From NCBI GenBank assembly GCA_036156195.1, contig JAYZUZ010000008.1:1-64000 (forward strand): a DNA stretch of 64,000 nt, given 5' to 3'. Position numbers and translations under genes: made by a program. The notes beneath the pieces were generated by a model. It had not been told where the DNA came from and did not search any database. It saw only the letters and a list, made by a program, of their open reading frames with translations. The stretch is from Abyssibacter sp036156195. GTDB lineage: Bacteria > Pseudomonadota > Gammaproteobacteria > Nevskiales > OUC007. Shown here one piece after another: positions 43,668 through 51,112 of the stretch. Position 1 is the first letter of the stretch, and each line of letters begins with the position of its first letter.

Positions 43668-44249
43668 TCAGAAAATCCTGTAAGGCGCCTGCCGCGCTGG
43701 TCCGATGCAGTAGGCCCGTGAACGCTGCCACAGGCGTCGTGCCCACCACTGGCAGGCCACAATCCAGGCCAGGGCCCAGCCGATCGAGAACGCGAGGTAC
43801 GGCCAGCGCTCGGTGAGTCCGTGCACTGCGAGATCCAGCAGCGGCAGCGGAATCAACAGCAGAAACAGCACGGTGGCAGCCCGGCATACGGCCAGCCAGA
43901 ATCGGGAGACGGCCAGCATGCGTGCCCGGATGGCCCAGGGGCGTACCGGCAGCGGTGCCTGCTGGCGACGGTAGGCTGCGATGACCACACACCAGTAGCC
44001 GATGATGCTCAGCCCCAGCAAGGCGATCATGAAGTACTCCAGCGCGTGATCCAGCCGGGTCCAGGCCCAGGCCAGCAATAACAGCGCAAAGGGCGAGCCG
44101 ATCATCTCCGATGCGATGTACCAGCGGACCCACCGTACCCGTTTGGCGAGCCGGTCGGTGACGGCCGGCGCGGGTGTGGCCTGGCCGGGTTGTTCTGCCT
44201 CGGTGTCCACGTGCTGCCAAGCCTGGCGCATTGAATCCCATTCGTTCAT
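43668..44249 (-). CDS. Membrane protein, putative anti-sigma partner
   Basis: A 193-residue protein with a soluble N-terminus (MNEWDSMRQAWQHVDTE, Trp-rich) and four hydrophobic segments from about residue 45. It overlaps the ECF sigma gene by 4 bases (ATGA). Position, size and the short cytosolic N-terminus before membrane helices suggest an anti-sigma factor that holds the sigma factor at the membrane, but no zinc-finger anti-sigma motif (HxxxCxxC) is present. Function is inferred from context. Confidence 0.65.
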   Translation of the reverse strand: MNEWDSMRQAWQHVDTEAEQPGQATPAPAVTDRLAKRVRWVRWYIASEMIGSPFALLLLAWAWTRLDHALEYFMIALLGLSIIGYWCVVIAAYRRQQAPLPVRPWAIRARMLAVSRFWLAVCRAATVLFLLLIPLPLLDLAVHGLTERWPYLAFSIGWALAWIVACQWWARRLWQRSRAYCIGPARQAPYRIF

Positions 44250-44800
44250 GACATGGCCTCCGCAGCCAGTTGTTTGCTCAGCGCGTGACGGGCCCGGTTC
44301 AGGCGCACGCCGACCAGGTTGCTGCTGATGTCGAGCACGGCGGCCATCTCGGCATAGCTAAGGCCTTCCAGAGCCAGTGTGACGAGCTGACGCTGGCCCA
44401 GCGGTAACGCCCGCACGGCGACCAGCAGGCGGTCGGCCTGTTCCTGGCGCTCGGCACGGTCCAGCGCTGAGCCATCCGGGCTCTGCATGTCGGGAATCTG
44501 ATCCGTTGATCGAGGCAGGCGGGATTGGGTCAAGGCGTGGGAGGCCCCGCGGTTATGCGCAATGCGCAGGACAAAGGTGCGGGCAGACGCCTCGCCGCGA
44601 AACCGGGGCCAGGCGCGCCAGATGGCCACCAGCATGTCCTGGGTCAAATCTTCGGCCAGACCCGGGTCGTGCTCATAGCTGGCGGCCACACGGCGAATCG
44701 CCGGGCCGTGTTCGGCCACCAGTGTCTCGAACTCGGTCACGGGCGCCGCTACCGGCGTCGGCAGTGGCTCACAGGCCGCGCAGCATGCGTTCGGAGGCAT
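44246..44800 (-). CDS. ECF-type sigma-70 factor
   Basis: A 184-residue extracytoplasmic-function sigma factor. Region 2 is AEDLTQDMLVAIWRAWPRFRGEASARTFVLRIAHN and region 4 is LPLGQRQLVTLALEGLSYAEMAAVLDISSNLVGVRLNRARHAL. ATG 44800 overlaps the end of the permease gene by 32 bases; a GTG at 44740 would give a shorter form starting TEFETLV and is a real alternative because the first 20 residues (Cys- and Pro-rich) look atypical. It is fourth in an operon with an S33 hydrolase and an ABC exporter and likely controls that operon. Confidence 0.92.
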   Translation of the reverse strand: MPPNACCAACEPLPTPVAAPVTEFETLVAEHGPAIRRVAASYEHDPGLAEDLTQDMLVAIWRAWPRFRGEASARTFVLRIAHNRGASHALTQSRLPRSTDQIPDMQSPDGSALDRAERQEQADRLLVAVRALPLGQRQLVTLALEGLSYAEMAAVLDISSNLVGVRLNRARHALSKQLAAEAMS

Positions 44801-45935
44801 ACATGCGGGCCGTGGCCATCACGCAGATCACACCCAGCCCGACAACGGTTGCGGTGGCGACGGCCCAGGACATCGGGTCGGGCGTGAGTTCACGCAGGGC
44901 ATCGCCCAGCAGCTGCTGCTGGCCCAGTACGGGTACCGCGAACATCCAGGGTTCCGCATCCAACTGCAGAAAGCTCACGGCCATGGCGGGCACCATGGGC
45001 ACAAACATCAGCAGCGACAGATACGTCTGGGCTTCCTTGAAGGACTTGGCGTAGCTCGAGGCCAGCATTTGCAGGCCGGCGGCCAGCAGCGACAACGGCG
45101 CGATCAGCACAAACATGGTGACCATCGACACTGGCGTTGGCTGGTAGCGAATCCCCAGCTCCCCCAGCGGCGCCATGGGTAGGAGTACGCCCATGGCGGT
45201 CAGGGTTAACGCCACGCCCAGCAACCCGAAGGTCGCAGCGACCAGCCATTTGCCGACCACAAGTGCGAAGGGCGACACCGGCTGTACCAGCAGCGCCTCC
45301 AGCGACCGGCGTTCTCGCTCGCCGGCTGTGGCATCAATGCTGACGTGCATGCTGCCGAAAAACGCCGCGATCAGGACGAAGACCTGAAAGCCACTGAGCA
45401 CCAGCGCTGCCCGGTCTGCCCGGCTTGCGACATCCCGTCGCTGCGCGACCACCGGCTGGGCGGCCTGGGGCGAGACGCCCAGGGCCATGAGCCGCAGACT
45501 GGCCAACTCGCTGCCCCAGGCCGCGATACTGTGTTCCACACGGCGCATGGCACTTTGGCTGCTGGTCCGTGAACTGTCGTGGAACAACTCGATCCGGGCG
45601 GGTTGCCCCGCTCGCATCCGCTGCTGGAAATCGTCTGACGGCCGCAGAATCACGTCGTGGTCCGCCACCGCCCGCTGGGCATCCACATCGGCGGGCAGCG
45701 ATTCAAGCGTGTAACCCGCCTCGCGCAGGTGCTGGGCAAGGCCGGGCGCACGGTCGATTTGCTGAACGGTGACCTGTTGTTCGTTGCGGGTTTCGTTTTC
45801 GACCAGTGCGGTGAATGCGGCCAGCATCATCACCGGCCCCATCAGGGCATAGCCGACCAGTGTCATGATCGAGCGCGGGTCCCGGCGGGCATCGATGAAC
45901 TCCTTGGTGGCCACGGCCCAGAGTTGGCGGATCAT
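44769..45935 (-). CDS. ABC-2 type permease, NatB-like
   Basis: A 388-residue permease with an N-terminal membrane helix (KEFIDARRDPRSIMTLVGYALMGPVMML), a periplasmic domain of about 150 residues (from NEQQVTVQQIDRAP) and six further helices in the C-terminal half. EVERRSLEALL-type ATAGERERRSLEALLVQPVS is the coupling motif of NatB/ABC-2 proteins. The ATPase gene overlaps just upstream by 4 bases. NatAB relatives export sodium, drugs or peptides; the substrate here is unknown. Confidence 0.92.
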   Translation of the reverse strand: MIRQLWAVATKEFIDARRDPRSIMTLVGYALMGPVMMLAAFTALVENETRNEQQVTVQQIDRAPGLAQHLREAGYTLESLPADVDAQRAVADHDVILRPSDDFQQRMRAGQPARIELFHDSSRTSSQSAMRRVEHSIAAWGSELASLRLMALGVSPQAAQPVVAQRRDVASRADRAALVLSGFQVFVLIAAFFGSMHVSIDATAGERERRSLEALLVQPVSPFALVVGKWLVAATFGLLGVALTLTAMGVLLPMAPLGELGIRYQPTPVSMVTMFVLIAPLSLLAAGLQMLASSYAKSFKEAQTYLSLLMFVPMVPAMAVSFLQLDAEPWMFAVPVLGQQQLLGDALRELTPDPMSWAVATATVVGLGVICVMATARMYASERMLRGL

Positions 45936-46666
45936 GCTGCAGCTCCTGTGGGGGTCTCGATGAGTCGGACAAAGGCATCCTCCAGGCGCGTCTGGCCGGT
46001 TCGGGCGCAGAGTTCGGCGGGGCTACCTGCGGCCTTGACGACGCCATCGCCGACAATGACCAGGTGGTCGCAAAGCTCTTCGACTTCCTGCATCACATGA
46101 CTGGAGAACACGACACAGCGGCCCTGCGATCGCAGCAGTCGCAAGTGATCCCTCAAGCCGCGCGTACTCATGACATCCAGGCCTCGGGTGGGTTCGTCAA
46201 GCACCAGATTCTGTGGACCGTGCAGCAGGGCCCGCGCCAGCCCCACCTTCATCCGCTCGCCGGCTGAAAACCCTTCGACGCGACGGTCGAGCAGGCTGTC
46301 GATGTGTAGCTGCCCGGCGACGCGGTCGATGGCTTCGGCGACCTGGCGTTTCGCCAGGCCGTGCAGCCGACCGAAATAGGCCAGGTGTTCGCGGGTGGTC
46401 AACCGGGCGTAGAGACCGAACTGGTCTGGCAGCACACCCAACCGCTGGCGGGCGGCCATGGGTTGTTCGCCTACACGGATGCCGTCGATGTCGACGTGCC
46501 CTTGGTCCGGTTTGAGCAGGCCTTCCACACAGCGCATGGCCGTGGTCTTGCCCGCGCCGTTGGGGCCCAGCAACCCGGTGATGGCGCCATCGGGGGCGGA
46601 GAAACTCACATCCGCAACCGCCTGTACTTCGCCAAAACGCTTGGCCAACCCTGTTGCTTGGATCAT
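45932..46666 (-). CDS. ABC transporter ATPase, NatA-like
   Basis: A 244-residue ATP-binding subunit. Walker A is GLLGPNGAGKTT (about 32-43), the signature is FSAGERMKVGLARAL, Walker B is NLVLDEPTRGLD and the switch His is in VFSSHVMQEVEELCD. The signature SAGER replaces the usual SGGQ, as in NatA-type proteins. The ATG overlaps the hydrolase stop codon (ATGA), and the permease overlaps its own end, so all three are translated together. Confidence 0.94.
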   Translation of the reverse strand: MIQATGLAKRFGEVQAVADVSFSAPDGAITGLLGPNGAGKTTAMRCVEGLLKPDQGHVDIDGIRVGEQPMAARQRLGVLPDQFGLYARLTTREHLAYFGRLHGLAKRQVAEAIDRVAGQLHIDSLLDRRVEGFSAGERMKVGLARALLHGPQNLVLDEPTRGLDVMSTRGLRDHLRLLRSQGRCVVFSSHVMQEVEELCDHLVIVGDGVVKAAGSPAELCARTGQTRLEDAFVRLIETPTGAAA

Positions 46667-48066
46667 TCGGAAAGCTCCGGTCCGGTTGCGTCGATGAAAA
46701 AGGCCTTGGGCTGGATATCCGCCACGCAGCCGGTGTCCAGCCCCTGGGGGTCGGCACTGTCGATGAATGTCGCGGTGAGCTGGGCGATGCAGCCGCGGCT
46801 GCTGGCGATATGGGCGGCGCCGGCGACTTCGAGCACCCGGCTGTTGGATAAGTGGCTTGCGGCTTGCCGGGCGGTATACGGCGGCGTGACCGGGTCCCAT
46901 TGCCCGGCGATGAGCAGGCTGGGAATGTCGCTGGTCACGGGGGCATGGAAGTCTTCCGCCACCGGGTGTTTCGGCCAGACCGAGCAGGCTGTGAGCCAGA
47001 ATCGGAAGACCTGGTCGCCCATGAAGGATGTTTGTTCGGCATCACTGATGGCGTCTGCGTCCAAGCGGCCGATATCCTCTGAGCACAACACCGACAGCAT
47101 CATGCCGAAGGCGATGTCATCCAGTGCGCCGTTGTTAAAGGCTTCGGCGGCGGCGTGCAGCGGCGCAAACCGGCCCTCGAACGCCTGGATGATGGTGTAT
47201 GGCAACACCCGGATCATGGTGTCGCTGTACAACATGCCGCGCAGGGCCGATCCGGCGCGCAGCGCGCTGAAGTGCTCTTCCCGCGTTGCGCCCGTGAGCG
47301 GATGGGCGAAGTCATCGACAAAGGGACGGGCGTCCAGGCGATTCATGAGCGTGTCGAATCGTCGTGGCAGGGCGGGAAAGGCCTCCGAGCAGCCGGTTTC
47401 CTCGGCACAGGCATCAAACACGCGGGTCAGCGCCTGCTGGGCGTCGGCACCCATGTGCGCACCGATGGTCCAGTCTGTCGGAGCCACCGAATCCAGCGTC
47501 ATGCTGCGCGTGTGATCGGGATATCGGCGCGCGTAGACCAAGGCGGCGCGGGTGCCCCAGGACCCACCCCAAAGGTTAAGCGCCGGAGCGCCCAGCGCCT
47601 GTCTCAGCAGATCCAGATCGTCGGCCACGGCTTCACTGCCGTAGGCCGTCAAGTCCGTGTCCAGCGAGTCGCGGCAGGCGATGGTGTCGGCCAGGATGCG
47701 CTCGCGGTCGTCGACGAAATCCTCGTCCTCGAACGGGCAGGCCAGCTTGTTGGATCCACCGGTTCCGCGCGGGTCGATGACAATGATGTCGCGCTCGATG
47801 TTGGTCTCGCCCAGCAGGCCGGCGGCCATGGCTGCAATCGACCGTCCTGACTGCCCCGGCCCGCCGGGGATGACCACCACCGGGTCGGTGGCCGGTGTCG
47901 CGGACTGCGCCGGCAGCCGGATGAATGTCATGGTCAGGCGATCCCCATCCGGGATCGCGTGGTGCAGTGGGACCGAGAGCTCGCCGCATTCAACGCGGCT
48001 GCTCAGTCCCTCGACAAAACAAGGGGAGGTCAGGCTGGTGGCAGCCAGGGCCAGTATCGAGAGCAC
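46663..48066 (-). CDS. Exported S33-type alpha/beta-hydrolase (proline iminopeptidase-like)
   Basis: A 467-residue alpha/beta-hydrolase of the tripeptidyl-aminopeptidase / S33 type with a short signal (VLSILALAATSLTSPCF). VVVIPGGPGQSG is the oxyanion loop, WGGSWGTRAAL has the nucleophile Ser, LLIAGQWDPVTPPYTA the acid Asp and VAGAAHIASSRGC the His. The GTG at 48066 is chosen: AGGA lies 7 bases upstream and the signal then begins properly. It is the first gene of the operon with NatAB-type exporter, ECF sigma factor and membrane protein. Confidence 0.88.
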   Translation of the reverse strand: MLSILALAATSLTSPCFVEGLSSRVECGELSVPLHHAIPDGDRLTMTFIRLPAQSATPATDPVVVIPGGPGQSGRSIAAMAAGLLGETNIERDIIVIDPRGTGGSNKLACPFEDEDFVDDRERILADTIACRDSLDTDLTAYGSEAVADDLDLLRQALGAPALNLWGGSWGTRAALVYARRYPDHTRSMTLDSVAPTDWTIGAHMGADAQQALTRVFDACAEETGCSEAFPALPRRFDTLMNRLDARPFVDDFAHPLTGATREEHFSALRAGSALRGMLYSDTMIRVLPYTIIQAFEGRFAPLHAAAEAFNNGALDDIAFGMMLSVLCSEDIGRLDADAISDAEQTSFMGDQVFRFWLTACSVWPKHPVAEDFHAPVTSDIPSLLIAGQWDPVTPPYTARQAASHLSNSRVLEVAGAAHIASSRGCIAQLTATFIDSADPQGLDTGCVADIQPKAFFIDATGPELSE

Positions 48067-48094
48067 GCGACGATCCTGTGGGGAAGATAGGTCG

Positions 48095-48124
48095 TTAGTG
48101 TGCTGGGCGTGCGAATTTATTACA
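48095..48124 (-). promoter_or_regulatory. Candidate ECF promoter, site B
   Basis: TGTAATAAAT (48124-48115, minus strand) precedes ACTAA (48099-48095) by exactly 15 bases, with 28 bases to the GTG of the S33 hydrolase. It heads the operon that encodes an ECF sigma factor and repeats site A near the PspB-like gene, so autoregulation by that sigma factor is inferred. Confidence 0.55.
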
Positions 48125-48302
48125 CCCGCCTTCGTCGTGATGTGGGTCAACGGGCCACGGCGCACGGCGCGTCCGGGCGGCGAGCATGGCCCTGCGTCGG
48201 GCACGCAGTCACAATAGGCGATTGCAACCACGCCCCTGCCCAGATGTTTGCACTGCCCTGTCTGTTGTCCGCAGCCGATACCGCGCCATGGATGTGCCGG
48301 GC

Positions 48303-49130
48303 ATGAGCCGCGCTCCGATTGGCGTTTTTGATTCCGGTGTCGGGGGCTTGTCCGTGCTGCGGCATATCCACCGCATGCTGCCTGAGGAGTCGCTGGTCTA
48401 CGTCGCGGATTCCGCCTACGCCCCCTACGGTGGGCGTAGCAGCGAAGAGATTCGCGAGCGGGCGCATGCGATTTGCCAGTTCCTGATCGAGCAGGGTGTG
48501 CGCGCCATCGTCGTGGCCTGCAACACCGCGACCGCGGTGGCCGTGACCTCGCTGCGGGCCAGCCTGACGGTGCCGATTATTGCGATGGAGCCGGCGATTA
48601 AGCCGGCCGCCGCCATGACCCGCAGCGGTGTTGTGGGGGTACTGGCCACCGAGCGCACACTGGCCAGCGATCAGATTGCGCGCTTGGTCGAGCGCCATGC
48701 CCAGGGCTGCCGGGTCCTGCTGCAACCCTGCCCCGGCTTTGTCGACCAGGTGGAACGCGGTGAGCTCACCGGTGCGCGCACACAGGCGGTGGTCGCAGCC
48801 AGCCTGCAGCCTCTGCTGGATGCAGGCATCGACGTGCTGGTGCTGGGCTGCACCCACTACCCGTTCCTGCTCCCGGTGATCCGCGACCTGGTTGGCGAGA
48901 CTCTGACGATTATCGACCCGGCCGTTGCCGTGACCCAGGAGTTGCAGCGCCGGTTACAAACCGTGGCGGCACCCGTCGTTGCGTCGGGTACGGTCCCGAC
49001 TCTGCAGTTCTACACCACGGGTTTGGTGGCCAGGGTTCAGCCGGTCATGGAGGCCTTGTGGGGTACACCGGTTGGACTGACCCAGTGCCTTGACTCGATG
49101 ACGCAGACGCCAGCGGCGCTGGGTCGCTAG
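48303..49130 (+). CDS. murI: Glutamate racemase
   Basis: A 275-residue enzyme that makes D-glutamate for peptidoglycan. It starts APIGVFDSGVGGLSVLRHI, the family N-terminus, with the two catalytic cysteines in ACNTATAV (Cys73) and LGCTHYPFL (Cys183), and VYVADSAYAPYGGRS. ATG 48303 is used; an in-frame ATG 15 bases earlier is possible. It is divergent from the ECF-linked operon, and the two share a 236-base upstream region that also contains promoter site B. Confidence 0.96.
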   Translation: MSRAPIGVFDSGVGGLSVLRHIHRMLPEESLVYVADSAYAPYGGRSSEEIRERAHAICQFLIEQGVRAIVVACNTATAVAVTSLRASLTVPIIAMEPAIKPAAAMTRSGVVGVLATERTLASDQIARLVERHAQGCRVLLQPCPGFVDQVERGELTGARTQAVVAASLQPLLDAGIDVLVLGCTHYPFLLPVIRDLVGETLTIIDPAVAVTQELQRRLQTVAAPVVASGTVPTLQFYTTGLVARVQPVMEALWGTPVGLTQCLDSMTQTPAALGR

Positions 49131-49272
49131 GGCGTCATGCATCCAGGCAGGCGAGCCGATCCGGGCCTGAGGCCGGGCCCCGACATCGCCACGGCTGTGC
49201 CGGGGCCCCGCGCCCTCAAGTCAGACGGGGATCTGCCGATACGTTGGGACAAGCCTGCGTTTGGAATCCGTC

Positions 49273-49677
49273 ATGGACAAAGCCATTGCCGCCGTTGCCA
49301 CGGTGCGCAACGCGATACTCGACACCGTCAACATGCTGTGTCTTCCCGCTGGCGGACGGATTCATTTGTCCACGCTCAAGATGCACATCGGCGGACTGCG
49401 GGTGCGCAAGGATGATTACACCGATGCGCTGTCTTCGCTGGTGGACCAGGGTGTGTTCACCACCCACATCGACGGTGACGGCCTGCTGCTGCAACTGACG
49501 GAGATGGGTGCCGATGTGGTCTACGCACCCCCATCGCTGGTTCGCCCCATGGACTGGATCGCAGCCTTTCGCACACTCAAGGCCCAGCGGGAATTTCTGC
49601 GCCGGCCTGCAGCCAATGATGCCGCGCAGTACGGGCGTCGGGCTACGGACGCCCCACAGGCGATGGGCCTGGGCTGA
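49273..49677 (+). CDS. Hypothetical cytosolic protein
   Basis: A 134-residue protein without a signal or membrane helix. It is rich in helix-favouring residues (AIAAVATVRNAILDTVNMLCLP, GGLRVRKDDYTDALSSLVDQGVF), and the middle resembles a winged-helix fold with a beta wing (HIDGDGLLLQLTEMGADVV). I do not recognise the family. The ATG at 49273 is chosen; a TTG 12 bases upstream is less likely. Its last 35 bases overlap the convergent phosphatase gene. Confidence 0.6.
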   Translation: MDKAIAAVATVRNAILDTVNMLCLPAGGRIHLSTLKMHIGGLRVRKDDYTDALSSLVDQGVFTTHIDGDGLLLQLTEMGADVVYAPPSLVRPMDWIAAFRTLKAQREFLRRPAANDAAQYGRRATDAPQAMGLG

Positions 49678-50923
49678 GGGCAGCGGCCAGCGCGCAAAAC
49701 CAGTTGATGTACTGCACATGCCCACCGGGCATGATCAGGTTTGGCTGCAGCGGATCCTCGGGGTCGGACAGACCGGCCAGTGCCTCGATGGGCACGGTAT
49801 CGTCGTCCGGCCGGAATGCGTTCTTGATTACGCCCGGGCGTCGGACCTCTCCGGCGCTGCTGTCGACAAAAATGACGATGTTGCCGGTGTCGAAACGCTG
49901 ACCCAGGGCTTGCACCAGGGTTAAAAATCCACGATCGCTGCCACCGCGTTGCCGTTGGCCGTCGTCACCGGTGGTTGAGGTCAGCGTGTCACCCACGCCG
50001 ACCAGACGCGGCATCTGCGCAGGGTCGAAATGACCTGCGGCCAACTCGACCAGCGCGGCGAGATCTGCGGGTGCTTCGCGGGCGTTGAAGTCCTCGCCCA
50101 ACGGGTAATGGCCCGTGCGGCTGAAGTAGTAATGATTGAGCAGCACCAGCACCCCGGCTTCCTTCACGGCGCCCCGCAGCATGAACTGGAAATCCGTTGT
50201 GCCGGCATGGTCGTCGTCAGCCCACAGTATCCGCTCCAGGCCCTGGTCATCCCGTCCCTGGTTGGGCGCGTAGTGCAGGAAAAAACTGTTGCCCAGCCCC
50301 TCGTCGTCTGCGCGCTCCAGCATGGTTTGCACAAAGCCTTGGGTGGCCTTCTGCGCCTGGCGATACAACGCGGGTGTACGGGCAAAGCGGTGATGCAGCG
50401 GGTTCAGATTCAGGGTCGGCGAAGCGAGGTTGTCGAGCACGCAGGTCTCTGCGAGGGCGCGTGCCTCGGATGCATCCAGGCTAAACGGGGCCTTGGTCAG
50501 CAAATCGCCGAGAAAATGCACCGCCCGCTCGGGAAACGCGGCCAGGAACTGGTGTTCTGCATCGCTGACACCCGGATGCGTCACGTGCCCGTACCGGTCC
50601 TGGGACTGGACGCCGCCTGCTGCCAGGCCTGGTAGATACAGTCCCTGCTCTGCCGCCTGTGCCGGATCGCCCAGTGCAGCGTCCACAATCCGGTTCACAC
50701 CTCGGCGGCCGATGTGCTCGCCATTGGTCAACACGAAGAAGCGTCCATCAAGGACATGGGCGGCTTCGACATAGCGGCGCTCGAGCACTCGGGTCAATGG
50801 ATCGCGAACCAGACCCATACAGACACCGTCGAGATCCTGAATGATGAGCAACCGCTCGGTTGCGAGCAGCGCCTGCCGGAAACGCTCGGCGTCGAGCGAG
50901 CGGGTCGGGAGCAAATCGTTCAT
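49643..50923 (-). CDS. stpA: Glucosylglycerol-3-phosphate phosphatase-like
   Basis: A 426-residue protein strikingly like cyanobacterial StpA, which removes phosphate from glucosylglycerol phosphate to make the osmolyte glucosylglycerol. Shared blocks are LLIIQDLDGVCMGLVRDPL (HAD-like aspartates), FFVLTNGEHIGRRGVNRIV, GLYLPGLAAGGVQSQDRYG, LGNSFFLHYAPN, TTDFQFMLRGAVKEAGVLVLLN, and VDSSAGEVRRP. The ATG at 50923 matches the usual N-terminus. No glucosylglycerol-phosphate synthase is in the window. It points to a saline habitat if the activity holds. Identification rests on memory of the Synechocystis sequence. Confidence 0.8.
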   Translation of the reverse strand: MNDLLPTRSLDAERFRQALLATERLLIIQDLDGVCMGLVRDPLTRVLERRYVEAAHVLDGRFFVLTNGEHIGRRGVNRIVDAALGDPAQAAEQGLYLPGLAAGGVQSQDRYGHVTHPGVSDAEHQFLAAFPERAVHFLGDLLTKAPFSLDASEARALAETCVLDNLASPTLNLNPLHHRFARTPALYRQAQKATQGFVQTMLERADDEGLGNSFFLHYAPNQGRDDQGLERILWADDDHAGTTDFQFMLRGAVKEAGVLVLLNHYYFSRTGHYPLGEDFNAREAPADLAALVELAAGHFDPAQMPRLVGVGDTLTSTTGDDGQRQRGGSDRGFLTLVQALGQRFDTGNIVIFVDSSAGEVRRPGVIKNAFRPDDDTVPIEALAGLSDPEDPLQPNLIMPGGHVQYINWFCALAAALSPGPSPVGRP

Positions 50924-51112
50924 GCCGATATGGTAACGCGGTGCGCTGCGCACCCGGCCGCGCAGTCCGCAACAGCGTCATCGGTCACACCGATGGTCAA
51001 CATCGAAACAACCGGTTGTACATCGGCTGTGCCGATCAATAGTCTCCAAACACCGGCAATTCACCGATTGGTGTAGGGCCGAACCCGTATTCATTCGTTT
51101 GGGAGACGAATC

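Noticed and set aside
41983..44241. 752-codon frame that would fuse the M28-like protein to upstream sequence
   Set aside because: The upstream 217 codons are antisense-like and out of frame with the real 193-residue membrane protein; the lipoprotein signal begins at 43587.
44246..44800. Calling the sigma factor RpoE with ChrR
   Set aside because: The membrane partner lacks the cupin and zinc anti-sigma motifs of ChrR, and the candidate promoter does not match the RpoE consensus I know.
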